A DNA stretch of 64,000 nt. It comes from Silvibacterium dinghuense. Lineage in GTDB: Bacteria > Acidobacteriota > Terriglobia > Terriglobales > Acidobacteriaceae. Every line of letters begins with the position of its first letter. The first letter of the stretch is position 1. The translations under genes and the position numbers were made by a program. The notes under the pieces were generated by a model that was given only the letters and a program-made list of their open reading frames with translations, was not told the DNA's origin and did no database searches. This document shows, piece by piece, positions 52,401 to 61,626 of the stretch. The DNA lies in NCBI RefSeq assembly GCF_004123295.1, contig NZ_SDMK01000002.1, positions 124,001 to 188,000 on the forward strand. Direction: 5' to 3'.

Positions 52401-52649
52401 ATGTCCGACGTGGTTACAATTGCGCGCTTCAACGAGCCTTTGGAGGCCGAAATGGCCCGGCTGCGGCTGCAATCGGCGGGAATTGAGACATTTCTTTCAG
52501 GCGAAAATGCGCGGATTCTCGAGCCAGGCCTCGGCCCGCTGCAATTGCAAGTCAGCGCCGAAGATGAAGCGGATGCGCGTGCACTGCTGGCCGATCCCGG
52601 ACTGAAGGATGGTGATGTGATCGTCGAAGAGCTTTCGGATGCGGAGTAG
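52401..52649 (+). CDS. DUF2007-family small protein
   Basis: The 82-aa protein fits the DUF2007 family: VVTIARFNEPLEAEMARLRLQSAGIETFLSGEN followed by LQLQVSAEDEADARALL. The fold is ferredoxin-like and the family is called a putative signal-transducing protein, but no biochemical role is established. The start ATG 52401 has AGGAAAGGGG seven to ten bases ahead. It is a single gene with its own terminator. Confidence 0.88.
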   Translation: MSDVVTIARFNEPLEAEMARLRLQSAGIETFLSGENARILEPGLGPLQLQVSAEDEADARALLADPGLKDGDVIVEELSDAE

Positions 52650-52660
52650 ATGTCCGAAAA

Positions 52661-52694
52661 GAAACAGCCCGGCTCTTAAAAGCCGGGCTGTTTC
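52661..52694 (+). terminator. Intrinsic terminator after the DUF2007 gene
   Basis: A perfect 14-bp stem, GAAACAGCCCGGCT with AGCCGGGCTGTTTC, closes a 6-base loop and is followed by TTACC. The TTTC in the distal arm gives a short U tract. Confidence 0.9.
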
Positions 52695-52732
52695 TTACCA
52701 GTTGAGCTTGGCCCCTGAAGGTTACTCGATCC

Positions 52733-53134
52733 TCAGGCCCTTTCAATTTTGCTGCGCTTCATGAACATCGTAGTAATAAAAGCTACATTTGCAGCAGCAA
52801 TAAAGGCATATTCCTCGGAAAGATACCCTTGATATGGATAGATCGGGGGCGGGATGACCTTCGTGATGACAGCTATGAAAGTCAGACCAGCGACGCACTC
52901 AGCAACCCACGGCCATCTCCATGCAGTTAATGCCGAAGCAAGATACGCTGGCACTTGCACTAAATTGATGATGTAGATTTTGGGCAATGGACCAGCATCT
53001 AAAGCTAATATTCCCATCAAAAGCCAGAATGCTTTGATAAAGGTTATTGACAGCATCACCATACTAGCCATCACCAGAAATGACGACTCTATAAACCTAC
53101 GCACATTGCTCACCATGGCGGGTGGCCCACTCAA
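52733..53134 (-). CDS. Small multi-helix membrane protein, function unknown
   Basis: The 133-aa frame starts at TTG 53134 with AAAGGAAG close upstream (ATG 53116 possible). Four hydrophobic segments are evident (about 18-42, 52-70, 78-92, 108-125), e.g. FLVMASMVMLSITFIKAFWLLMGILAL and WVAECVAGLTFIAVITKVI. The end is basic (MKRSKIERA). No family is recognised. The region is clearly richer in A and T than both flanks, which suggests recent acquisition. Confidence 0.55.
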   Translation of the reverse strand: MSGPPAMVSNVRRFIESSFLVMASMVMLSITFIKAFWLLMGILALDAGPLPKIYIINLVQVPAYLASALTAWRWPWVAECVAGLTFIAVITKVIPPPIYPYQGYLSEEYAFIAAANVAFITTMFMKRSKIERA

Positions 53135-53204
53135 GGCTTCCTTTGGTTTGAGTGGGGAAGAAGAATTTTCGAATATCGCGTTCCTTGCGGACTTTTGAGT
53201 CCAT

Positions 53205-54368
53205 TCAAATCTTCAAAAAGATCTTTCGCCGGTACAGTACATACGTAGGCACCCAGCAGACCAGAACGAAGAGCAGCGAATAGAGCAGGGAAACGAAGGC
53301 CGGATTCCCGATCGCTTGCAGAACGGCTTTATAGGGGCCGGCGACGACGGACACTCCGGGGCGAAGCGGGAAGTTGTAGATCGCCGAGGCCAGCAACTCC
53401 GAAAGAACATAGGCAAAGATGGAGTTGCTGCCAAAGACCAGGAACGGCATTAACCAGCCGGGCTTGTTATTTGCAGATTCCGTTCGGTTCCTGCGCAGTT
53501 CGACAAGAGCCATGCTCAGAGCGAGCAGCAGCAGGCTGAGGCCGCCGGCGAAAAGCACGTAGGAGCTGGTCCAGAGCTTCTTATTGATCGGAAAGCTGAA
53601 GTTCCAGAGCACCCCGAGAGCAACGCTCACAGCTCCGGCGATGGCAATGTACTTTGTCTTTTCCGCAAGCGGACGTGTGGTGCGCAGCCAGATGCCGGTG
53701 ATCATTCCCATCAGCGCAGTGCCGACGGCAGGCAGTGTGCTCAGGAACCCTTCAGGATCGCGCACGCGCTCGTAAAGGTGAGGCGCGGAGAAGATATGGC
53801 GGTCGAGCCAGGCAACAAGGTTGCGGTCTGGGTCATTGATGGGGATCTCATGCGTCGGGATGCCATATCCGGGAACCGGCACATAGCGCATCAGTATCCA
53901 GTATCCAAGCAGGCAGCCGACGGCTACGGCAACCTTGCTCCGCCACCCCGGGCTGATGAGATAGAAGACAGAAATGATCAGGTAGCAGATGGCGATACGG
54001 GGCAGCACGCCATAGACGCGCCACGTTGCGAGGTGGAAGTAGGGAAAGTTGTTCACCACCTGGCCGAAGGCGAAGAGGATGACGGCGCGCTTGAGCGCGT
54101 GCAGAAGGAGTGAGGCGCGCGAGGCTCCCTGCGCGAGGCGGGCCTGCGTCGAGAAAACTGTCGAAATCCCAACCAGAAAGAGAAAGGTAGGGAAGACCAG
54201 GTCGGTAGGAGTGAACCCATTCCAGGCCGCGTGCTTCAGCGCCCAGTAGGCGCGGTCGCCGTCGCCATTGTTGTTGACGAGAATCATGAACCCGATCGTG
54301 AGGCCGCGAAGAGCGTCAATCGAGACGATGCGGGGCGGTTTGGAGGCGGAAGCGGTGACGGTGGCCAT
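53205..54368 (-). CDS. HGSNAT-like membrane acyltransferase (DUF5009/NagX-type)
   Basis: The 387-aa protein has about ten helices and the hallmark opening RIVSIDALRGLTIGFMILVNNNG followed by FTPTDLVFPTFLFLVGIS, found in human heparan-alpha-glucosaminide N-acetyltransferase and bacterial NagX/YeiB-like relatives. Such proteins move an acetyl group across the membrane or act on amino sugars; the bacterial activity is poorly defined. It lies 69 bp downstream of the GH89 gene on the same strand and is probably cotranscribed with it. In human lysosomes HGSNAT and NAGLU act consecutively on terminal glucosamine, so the pairing supports amino-sugar metabolism. Start ATG 54368. Confidence 0.85.
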   Translation of the reverse strand: MATVTASASKPPRIVSIDALRGLTIGFMILVNNNGDGDRAYWALKHAAWNGFTPTDLVFPTFLFLVGISTVFSTQARLAQGASRASLLLHALKRAVILFAFGQVVNNFPYFHLATWRVYGVLPRIAICYLIISVFYLISPGWRSKVAVAVGCLLGYWILMRYVPVPGYGIPTHEIPINDPDRNLVAWLDRHIFSAPHLYERVRDPEGFLSTLPAVGTALMGMITGIWLRTTRPLAEKTKYIAIAGAVSVALGVLWNFSFPINKKLWTSSYVLFAGGLSLLLLALSMALVELRRNRTESANNKPGWLMPFLVFGSNSIFAYVLSELLASAIYNFPLRPGVSVVAGPYKAVLQAIGNPAFVSLLYSLLFVLVCWVPTYVLYRRKIFLKI

Positions 54369-54437
54369 GGTGTGTGCTGTCGTATCCGATCTGAGGAAGA
54401 TGCCTGGCTCGTTGCGATTCAGAGTATCAGGAGAAAT

Positions 54438-56645
54438 TCAAGGCAGCAGTTGCAGCTCGCGCGCGACCTCTGTTGCCTGCAGGTAGGCATCGCCGTGAGG
54501 CTCAGCCGGGAAAGATTCCGTCGCATGGTTCCACTGGTCGCCCACGGTAAACCAGTCAATGGGGCGAGGCGGCTGGCCGGATGTGAGCGACGCATCGAGC
54601 GAATCGAAATACAGCTTCCAGCGTGGCTGGTAATACGAGTTGATCAGGCCGGACCAGTCCTTATCGGCATATTCATGGAGGTCGCCGTCGTCGCTGGCCT
54701 TGCGGTCACCCCACGTGGTGAGAATGGAGCGCGCGTCGAAGTTGAGGCGGATCAGTTCCTCAGGGGAAGACGCCCACTGCGGTACCCAGGAGAGCCAGCG
54801 TCCGAGCAGGAACCACTGGTTGGTCGCGAGCAGCGCGTCTTCGAGCTGCATCCGTTGCAGCCACTCAGAGGTGAGGCGATCAAATTCAGCCTTGTCCTTG
54901 CGTTCGTAAGCGGATTTGATCTGGGGCAGGAGCGTGCGTGCGCTGTTGGCGAGAACCTGGCGGGCGACATCGACGAGATCGTACTGATAGGTACTGCTTG
55001 AGCGTAGAGCCGGTGCCACCTGCAGCAGCTCGGTGAGTGCCGAATTCAGGTCGGATGGGTTGTAGCGCAGCTCGTCGGGCGAAGGGCCGGCAGCATGGGT
55101 TGTATCGAGCGATGGCTGCGCATTGAAGAGGGAGTCCGCTGCGGCGTCGCGCTCACCATGCCCGTTCACACCGTCGGCACGATAGCCGTACGCGGTGTGG
55201 AGAAGTACCTGCCAGGCGGCACGGGCGTGAGGGTCGTCAGCACCGTAGCGCCGGTGGGCATACTCGCCGAACCAGTTTTCGAGATCGACCGGCTCTTGAT
55301 GCCACGCCATCTCGGTGTAAAGATCGAAGGCCGCCGGGTTGGTGTCCACGCCTTCGGTGAAATACGCGATGCCGCGGATACCGCTGCCGGGCTTTGCGGC
55401 CATCTCGGGCAGGCGGACGGCATAGTCGTAAAGCGGCGCGCCGAGCGTGGTGCGGCCACCGAACTCCCATAATCCGCCGAAAAGCCAGGGCGCATGGCGA
55501 AACTCTTCGTCACGATTCTCGCGCGGGGTGCGGCCCTGCTCGATATCGGCAATGAGGATGCGGCTCGTATCCAGTTCGGAGAGAAGCGCGGTGGAGGGTT
55601 TACGCTGCCACGCCATCATGAACCAGACCGCGTCAGGCCGCGATTGCGCAAGGGCATCCTGCACCGCCTTCGCGCCGGCGCCTTCAGGCACATCGCCCGC
55701 GGTGCCGCCCTCCTGAAAGATGTTCATGTCGTAGAGAGGGGCGTCGCCGAAGAGCTCATGCTGATGCCGATAGTACGAGGCAGCAAGCTTGGCGAACCAT
55801 GGGTCGCGTGGGTCAATCCATCCGGGTCGTGTGAAGCCATTCCATTCGCCCTGCGGAATGACGTGTGCGCCGGCATGGCGAGCGGCGAAGTCGGCGGGGA
55901 CAATGCCGTAGTAGCCCGGCAGGACGGGAGCAATGCCGAGGCGGCGAAGTGAGGTGAGGATGCGTTTCGCGGAGTCCGCGCGCTTGTGCAGGAGCTCGAG
56001 CGAAATGGGCTCATTGAAGCAGCACATGTTGCCCATGAGCTGCCAGTTCTGGTGTGCAGGCTGGGTAATCCAGCGGCGAATATCTTCGTCCGAGTAGCCG
56101 GCATCGCGGAAGGTTTCATAGAGGACAAGATCGGTGCCTCGCTCGATGAGAACCGCATTGATGCCGCTCATGGCCAGAACGTCGATCTCGCGCTGCCAGC
56201 GGACATTGTCCCAGTAGGGCGAGGAATAGCCGTCCACATTTTCATTCAGAGCGTAACGCCAGGGATAAAGCGTGGGCTTTTGGATGGGCTCAGCCGGTGC
56301 ATGCAAGATCAGGCTGCGGGCTCCGATCTGGAGACCGTTTGGCGAAACCTGGAGGTGAGCCACGTATTTGAGATACCAGTTCACGCCAAAGAGCAGTGTC
56401 GGTGTGGTGGCGGCTTCGACGCGAATGTGGCCGTCCGTTCCGCTGATGCGGAAGCCATCCTGAGGCGCAGGCTTCAGGACGAGTGTGAACTGGGGTGCGA
56501 GAGCAGGCATCAGCCTTTGCAGCACTTCCTGTGCGGCCTGCGTGGACGGGCTTGTCGGGGCTGCGAGAGCAACGGGAAGCAGGGCAGTGCAAAGGATGGC
56601 AACGATACCAAAAGATGACAGAGAAAAGAGTCGGCGGAAAGCCAT
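54438..56645 (-). CDS. GH89 alpha-N-acetylglucosaminidase (NAGLU-like), exported
   Basis: ATG 56645 is preferred to GTG 56654; both lead into the Sec signal (AFRRLFSLSSFGIVAILCTALLPVALA). The 735-aa protein has the NAGLU three-part form: N-terminal alpha/beta domain (25-120), barrel (about 125-465; YPWRYALNENVDGYSSPYWDNVRWQREIDVLAMSGIN, MGNMCCFNEP) and C-terminal helical domain. The two catalytic glutamates align with human Glu316 and Glu446: Glu312 in DMNIFQEGG and Glu431 in AYFTEGVDTN. The family removes terminal alpha-linked N-acetylglucosamine with retention. Likely substrate is extracellular or microbial glycans, exact target unknown. It is upstream of the HGSNAT-like gene. Confidence 0.93.
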   Translation of the reverse strand: MAFRRLFSLSSFGIVAILCTALLPVALAAPTSPSTQAAQEVLQRLMPALAPQFTLVLKPAPQDGFRISGTDGHIRVEAATTPTLLFGVNWYLKYVAHLQVSPNGLQIGARSLILHAPAEPIQKPTLYPWRYALNENVDGYSSPYWDNVRWQREIDVLAMSGINAVLIERGTDLVLYETFRDAGYSDEDIRRWITQPAHQNWQLMGNMCCFNEPISLELLHKRADSAKRILTSLRRLGIAPVLPGYYGIVPADFAARHAGAHVIPQGEWNGFTRPGWIDPRDPWFAKLAASYYRHQHELFGDAPLYDMNIFQEGGTAGDVPEGAGAKAVQDALAQSRPDAVWFMMAWQRKPSTALLSELDTSRILIADIEQGRTPRENRDEEFRHAPWLFGGLWEFGGRTTLGAPLYDYAVRLPEMAAKPGSGIRGIAYFTEGVDTNPAAFDLYTEMAWHQEPVDLENWFGEYAHRRYGADDPHARAAWQVLLHTAYGYRADGVNGHGERDAAADSLFNAQPSLDTTHAAGPSPDELRYNPSDLNSALTELLQVAPALRSSSTYQYDLVDVARQVLANSARTLLPQIKSAYERKDKAEFDRLTSEWLQRMQLEDALLATNQWFLLGRWLSWVPQWASSPEELIRLNFDARSILTTWGDRKASDDGDLHEYADKDWSGLINSYYQPRWKLYFDSLDASLTSGQPPRPIDWFTVGDQWNHATESFPAEPHGDAYLQATEVARELQLLP

Positions 56646-56723
56646 GGGTATCACTGTATCGAAGAATGCGCGGGCCTGGGTGGATAAGCGACGAACATTG
56701 GCAGGGATGGTAGCCTACCAACG

Positions 56724-57029
56724 ATGAAGTTGAAACTTGCTGCCATCCGTTCGGGTACCGAGCCCATGGGGAGCCTTCCCGGAGGCTCCTTTCACCGCTG
56801 GATCGATCCACCGCTGGTGTGCCCGAAATGCGATGTGACGTATAACGTGGCAGCGGAGTGGGACCACGCTGTGGACAGATTTTTCGAGGACCAGGCTGGG
56901 CCTCTGATCCGCTTGCTGAAGAAGACGATTATTCTTGGCCACGCGCACGGGCACAGAATGACGCACCTCGAGACCTCGGGTGTAGTCGTAACGGCTGTGA
57001 CGTCTGAGGGCGTGGTGCGGCTGGGGTAG
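56724..57029 (+). CDS. Small protein with CPKC motif, function unknown
   Basis: The 101-aa protein starts at ATG 56724, divergent from the GH89 gene. It has a GSLPGGSFHRWIDPPLVCPKCDVTYNVAAEWDHAVDRFF stretch; the two Cys of CPKC plus the His residues (LGHAHGHRM) could bind a metal. It has no signal or membrane helix. Upstream ribosome-binding site is weak. I recognise no family. It is real on the basis of composition and lack of a competing overlapping gene, but this is moderate evidence. Confidence 0.6.
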   Translation: MKLKLAAIRSGTEPMGSLPGGSFHRWIDPPLVCPKCDVTYNVAAEWDHAVDRFFEDQAGPLIRLLKKTIILGHAHGHRMTHLETSGVVVTAVTSEGVVRLG

Positions 57030-57163
57030 AACTCGGTTGTATCCACGGAGACCACCTGATCCCTGCAGGAACAACTGAGATATTGTCATGCCTCCACTGC
57101 GCAGTATTCTGCTCAGTCCCCCATCCCCGGGCCCGGCGTTATCTCAGAAATAGGGCAGCCATG

Positions 57164-58762
57164 CTAGTGACCACCACCGCCACGCGCCTGTCCGGGTAGC
57201 TTCGGTGGCTTGCGCATGATGAAGGGCAGCGGGATCAGGCAGGCGATAGCCATGCTGAGGGCCCAGAATGCGTTCTGGTAGCTCAGCATCGATGACTGCC
57301 GTAGCAGCATTTGATAAGCCTGTCCCGTGGCGAGCGAGGCCGCCTGATCCGCATTCTGGCCGAGATGCATGAGCGCGGTTTTCGTCGAATCGAGAAAATG
57401 CGTATAGGCGGCGCTGCCCTGGACGACGTGTCCTGCGAGATCGGACTGGTGTGTCTGCTGCGTGCGCTGGATGAACGTGGTCAACATGGCGGTGCCCACC
57501 GATCCGCCGAGATTACGCGCAAAATTCGAGAAGCTGGAGATCTGGTTGTTCTTGTCTCGTGGAACGCCGACGTAGTTCAGCGTACTGATGGGAATGAAGA
57601 CGAAGGAAAGCCCCATCACCTGGAACATGCGCCAGAGCACGATGGTGCCGAAGCTGACATCGAGATCGAGACGCGTGAGGTTATAGAGTCCGGCGGCGGT
57701 GATGAAATAACCGATGGCGACGAGAAGGCGCGCGTCGATCTTGCCGCTGCCCACAAGGCGGCCTGCAACGGGCATCATGAACATCAGTACGACTGCGCCG
57801 GGAGAAAGCGCCATGCCCGCACGCTCGGCCGTGTAGCCCATCAGCGATTGCAGAAACTGGGGAATGAGCACGGTCGACCCGAAGAGCACCATGCCGAGGA
57901 TGAACTGTAGAAAGACGGCCGTGCCGAAGTTGCGGTTGCGTAGCAGCTTCAGATCGACGATGGGATCGGGATGTCGCCACTCCCACCAGATGAAGAACAG
58001 CAGCGCGCATGCGGCCAGGATCGCGAAGAGCGTGATGTGCGGATCGCCGAACCAGTCTTTTTCCTGGCCTTTATCGAGAACGACTTCCAGGCAGCCGACA
58101 CCGACAGTGACAAGGCCGAGTCCCATGGTGTCCACGCGGCCAAGGGTCTGCTTCTTCGCCTTCAGATACGGCGGGTCCTCGACCATGCGCTGGCTGAGAT
58201 ACATGGAGAGCAAACCGACCGGGACGTTGATGAAAAAGATCCAGTGCCAGTTGAAATTGTCGGTGATGTAACCGCCGAGCGTGGGACCGATCGCCGGAGC
58301 GCAGACCACCGCCATGCCGTATACCGCGAAGGCCTGGCCGCGTTTGGCAACGGGGAAGGTATCGGCGAGGATGGCCTGTTCGCTCGGGGCAAGACCGCCG
58401 CCTCCAATTCCCTGCAGAATGCGGGCGAGGATCAGGATCGGTAGCGTAGGCGCAAGTCCGCAGAGCATCGAGCAGACCGTGAACAGCGCCACGCAGGCCA
58501 TGTAGAAACGTTTGCGTCCGAAACGCGCCATCAGCCAGCCGGAGATAGGCAGGATGATCGCGCTGGAAACGAGATAGCTGGTGAGGACCCAGGTGGCCTC
58601 TTCCTGGCTGGCGCCGAGCGATCCGGCGATGTGCGGCAGCGCGACATTGGCAATAGAGGTGTCGAGGACCTCCATGAACGTGGCAAGTGTGACGGTGAGA
58701 GCAATGGCCCACGGGTTGTGGGCGGGCTTCCAGTCATGAATATCCGGGGGCTGCTGGGGCAA
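57164..58762 (-). CDS. DHA2-family (EmrB/QacA-type) MFS multidrug exporter
   Basis: The 532-aa protein has 14 hydrophobic helices and DHA2 motifs: FMEVLDTSIANVALPHIAGSLG (motif D1, helix 1), GWLMARFGRKRFYMAC (motif A loop 2-3), LARILQGIGGGGLAP (motif B with Arg) and AVYGMAVVCAPAIGPTLGGYITDNFNWHWIFFINVPVG (motif C). It exports drugs or lipophilic compounds with proton antiport. No membrane-fusion partner is adjacent, so tripartite assembly is uncertain. It is divergent from the ADOP-type permease. Confidence 0.93.
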   Translation of the reverse strand: MPQQPPDIHDWKPAHNPWAIALTVTLATFMEVLDTSIANVALPHIAGSLGASQEEATWVLTSYLVSSAIILPISGWLMARFGRKRFYMACVALFTVCSMLCGLAPTLPILILARILQGIGGGGLAPSEQAILADTFPVAKRGQAFAVYGMAVVCAPAIGPTLGGYITDNFNWHWIFFINVPVGLLSMYLSQRMVEDPPYLKAKKQTLGRVDTMGLGLVTVGVGCLEVVLDKGQEKDWFGDPHITLFAILAACALLFFIWWEWRHPDPIVDLKLLRNRNFGTAVFLQFILGMVLFGSTVLIPQFLQSLMGYTAERAGMALSPGAVVLMFMMPVAGRLVGSGKIDARLLVAIGYFITAAGLYNLTRLDLDVSFGTIVLWRMFQVMGLSFVFIPISTLNYVGVPRDKNNQISSFSNFARNLGGSVGTAMLTTFIQRTQQTHQSDLAGHVVQGSAAYTHFLDSTKTALMHLGQNADQAASLATGQAYQMLLRQSSMLSYQNAFWALSMAIACLIPLPFIMRKPPKLPGQARGGGGH

Positions 58763-58999
58763 AGCGATCCTCGCCGGAAGATGCCGGCCTTGAAGAAAAG
58801 TCGTTAGGCTAGATGGATTTTATCGCAGTAAAGTTGCAGAAATTTGCACGGGTCCACAGCGTCCGGTTTCGGACGATCATCATGAAAAATGAACAGCGTG
58901 CGCAGACGAGGCATGGAGGAGAAACGCATTTTCAACACTTTGAGGTGGCCTGGTTTGGCATTACGGATGCACTCACCTCACTGCCCCTCAAGGAGAGAT

Positions 59000-61519
59000 A
59001 TGCACGCCATTTTGAGCGATATCCGATTTGCACTCCGTCAGCTTCGCCGCGCGCCCGGTTTTGCCGTCACCGCTGTGCTGACACTGGCCCTGGCGATCGG
59101 GGCGAACTCGGCCATCTTCACGCTCCTCCATCAGGCGCTATTGCGGGCGCTGCCCGTGCAGAATCCTGCGCAGCTGGTCGTGCTGAGTTTCGCCGGCGGA
59201 GCCTCCGGCCATGTCCATGACGAAGGCGGCGACACTCCGGACCGCATGCACTACTTTACGTATGCCGACTACACGGAGTTGCGCGATCGCAACGCGGTGC
59301 TGAGTGGACTCGCGGCATCGGAGCCGCTGACACTCGGAGTGAAGTGGGGTGAGCAGGCCGAACAGGCGAGCGCGGAGATTGTCAGCGGTAATTACTTCCA
59401 GATGCTCGGAGTGCAGGCAGCCGCAGGCCGGTTGCTCGAAATGTCCGATGACACCGCTCCCGGCGCGAATTCCGTGGCTGTGCTCAGCTTCGATTATTGG
59501 AAGCGGCGGCTGGGTGAGACTCCGGTAGCAGGAAAGACGCTGTTGATCAATGGCCATCCCTTTACCGTGCTGGGCGTAGCTGCACCAGGCTTCCACAGTA
59601 TCGTGTGGGGGCGCACGCCGGAGATCTGGGTGCCGCTGAGCATGCAGAAGACCGTCGAGCCGGATTGGGATTATCTGACCGATCGCAGTAACTACTGGCT
59701 GACGCTGACCGGGCGGCTGAAGCCCGGAGTGACGGCGGTACAGGCCGAAGCAGCGATGAATCCGCTCTTCCATGCGATCCGGCTGGAGGATTTTCAGTTC
59801 CTGCGCAACCGTTCGGCCGCCGAACATAAGAGCTTTGTCGATCGCAGTCATTTGCATATCGATGATGGTGCTCGCGGCTTCTCCCCCATGCGCGATGAGC
59901 TGCGCACGCCGCTGACCATCGTGATGAGCATGGTGCTGCTGGTGGTCGTCATGACGGGCGTGAACGTGGCGAGCCTGCTGCTGGTGCGCGCCGCTACGCG
60001 CGTGCGGGAATTCTCCATGCGGTATGCCTTGGGAGCTACGAATACGCAGGTCGTCCGCCAGCTGCTTGCCGAGGGGCTGCTGCTGAGTCTGCTGGGGGCG
60101 CTGGTGGGACTGTTGCTGGCGCCGCAGGTGCTGCGGGCATTGATCGCCTGGATGGCAGGACGGACGCCCGAGGCGTCGCCCTTCACTGCGGAGATCGACT
60201 GGACGGTGATGGCATTTGCCGGTGGCGTGACGCTGTTCGTCGGATTGATCTTCAGCTTGGCGCCGGCGCTCCAGTTCTGGAATCCGCGTCTCGCAGAGTC
60301 GCTGAAACAGCAGGTCGGCACAGGGACCGGCGCCGCACTGCGCTTTCGCAAAACCTGCGTGATGCTGCAGATTGGTTTCAGCCTCCTGCTGCTGATTGGA
60401 GCGGGATTATTTGTGCGTACAGTGCAGAATCTGAAGGCCACGAATCCGGGTTTTGCCACCGACCACGTTCTTTCCTTCGATCTGACGCCCGAACTCGCGG
60501 GGTATCCGGAGGCCGAAGTGCCTGCGGTGGAGAAGCAGGTGCTCGATGCGCTCGCGGTCGTTCCTGGGGTAAAGTTCGTGGGCGCGACCAACGATGCCGA
60601 TCTGGTTGGGAATGGGGTTTCGGGCGATGTCTCCGTGCCAGGCATGGGCCCGAAGAACGACGATTTCGATTCCGAGCTGCCATGGGTGAGCGACAGCTAT
60701 CTGCAGACTCTCGGTGTGCCGCTACTCGCGGGACGGTATTTCAATAGCGGAGACACCGCCAGCTCCGATCACGTGGTAATCGTGAATGAGAAATTCGCCA
60801 AGCGCGTCTTCGGCAGTGCGGCCGCTGCGCTCGGACACCACATGACCCGCCCGTTCAAGCCAGGAGATCCTGCCGGTGGCTGGAACATCGTCGGTGTGGT
60901 CGGGGACGTGCGGCATGAAACTGTGCGTGACAACCCGACTGTGACGGCCTATCGCCCCTTTCTGCAGGCGGATCGGCCTGACAGCCTCACAATCTATGTC
61001 CGGACCTGGCAGTCGCCGGACACCGCCTCGGCATCCATCCGCGAAGCTGTGCGCCGTGTCGATAGCCGGTTGATTGTGGAGGACATCGCCACGCTCGATA
61101 CCCGTATCGACGACAGTCTTTCGAATGAGCGGGCGATTGCGCTGCTGGCCGCAAGCTTCGGCATCCTTGCGGTGGTCATGGCCGGAATCGGCGTCTACGG
61201 CATTCTGGCCTACACGACGGCCCAGCGCACACGCGAGATCGGAATCAGAATGGCATTGGGTGCGCGCCGCGGAACGGTGGTGGGGCTCATCCTGCGCGAG
61301 GTGTTGATCCTGGCAGGCATCGCCATTGTGGTGACCGTGCCGCTGGCGCTGCTGGCATCGCGGGCGCTCCGCAGCCAGCTCTACGGGGTTTCTGCGTCCG
61401 ATGCGGCCGTGTATAGCTTGGCGGTGCTGGTGATCGGCGGTGTGGCGCTTCTGGCCGCCTTGCTGCCGGCGCGAAGGGCGGCGTCCATCGAACCTTCGCG
61501 GGCGCTGCGCAACGAGTAG
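59000..61519 (+). CDS. MacB-like permease of the acidobacterial duplicated orphan permease (ADOP) type
   Basis: ATG 59000 is chosen because AAGGAGAG lies ten bases upstream; an in-frame ATG at 58889 gives an unlikely basic extension. The 839-aa protein starts with the ADOP marker MHAILSDIRFALRQLRRAPGFAVTAVLTLALAIGANSAIF. It has two MacB periplasmic-core/FtsX halves (core about 55-270, FtsX about 290-430; core about 475-690, FtsX about 710-835) and ends in PARRAASIEPSRALRNE. FtsX-like helices carry no ATPase. ADOP genes are expanded in Acidobacteria and usually lack an adjacent ATPase, as here; transported substrate is unknown. Confidence 0.92.
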   Translation: MHAILSDIRFALRQLRRAPGFAVTAVLTLALAIGANSAIFTLLHQALLRALPVQNPAQLVVLSFAGGASGHVHDEGGDTPDRMHYFTYADYTELRDRNAVLSGLAASEPLTLGVKWGEQAEQASAEIVSGNYFQMLGVQAAAGRLLEMSDDTAPGANSVAVLSFDYWKRRLGETPVAGKTLLINGHPFTVLGVAAPGFHSIVWGRTPEIWVPLSMQKTVEPDWDYLTDRSNYWLTLTGRLKPGVTAVQAEAAMNPLFHAIRLEDFQFLRNRSAAEHKSFVDRSHLHIDDGARGFSPMRDELRTPLTIVMSMVLLVVVMTGVNVASLLLVRAATRVREFSMRYALGATNTQVVRQLLAEGLLLSLLGALVGLLLAPQVLRALIAWMAGRTPEASPFTAEIDWTVMAFAGGVTLFVGLIFSLAPALQFWNPRLAESLKQQVGTGTGAALRFRKTCVMLQIGFSLLLLIGAGLFVRTVQNLKATNPGFATDHVLSFDLTPELAGYPEAEVPAVEKQVLDALAVVPGVKFVGATNDADLVGNGVSGDVSVPGMGPKNDDFDSELPWVSDSYLQTLGVPLLAGRYFNSGDTASSDHVVIVNEKFAKRVFGSAAAALGHHMTRPFKPGDPAGGWNIVGVVGDVRHETVRDNPTVTAYRPFLQADRPDSLTIYVRTWQSPDTASASIREAVRRVDSRLIVEDIATLDTRIDDSLSNERAIALLAASFGILAVVMAGIGVYGILAYTTAQRTREIGIRMALGARRGTVVGLILREVLILAGIAIVVTVPLALLASRALRSQLYGVSASDAAVYSLAVLVIGGVALLAALLPARRAASIEPSRALRNE

Positions 61520-61549
61520 AGTCTTTCATCTATCCAAAGCCCATGGATG

Positions 61550-61578
61550 CCGAGGCTCGCAATTGCGGCGGGCCTCGG
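61550..61578. terminator. Nested inverted repeat between convergent genes
   Basis: CCGAGGC and GCCTCGG (7-bp arms) enclose the palindrome CGCAATTGCG. It lies between the stops of the ADOP permease (61519) and the convergent transporter (61627). No U tract is present, so it is only a candidate terminator. Confidence 0.35.
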
Positions 61579-61626
61579 ATCATCTATCGAAGTCTTCGGC
61601 CCATGGATGAAACACGCTGTAGCACG

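Noticed and set aside
57311-58444. Plus-strand frames opposite the DHA2 transporter
   Set aside because: Charged, Asp/Glu/His-rich products typical of antisense to membrane-protein genes; no start signals.
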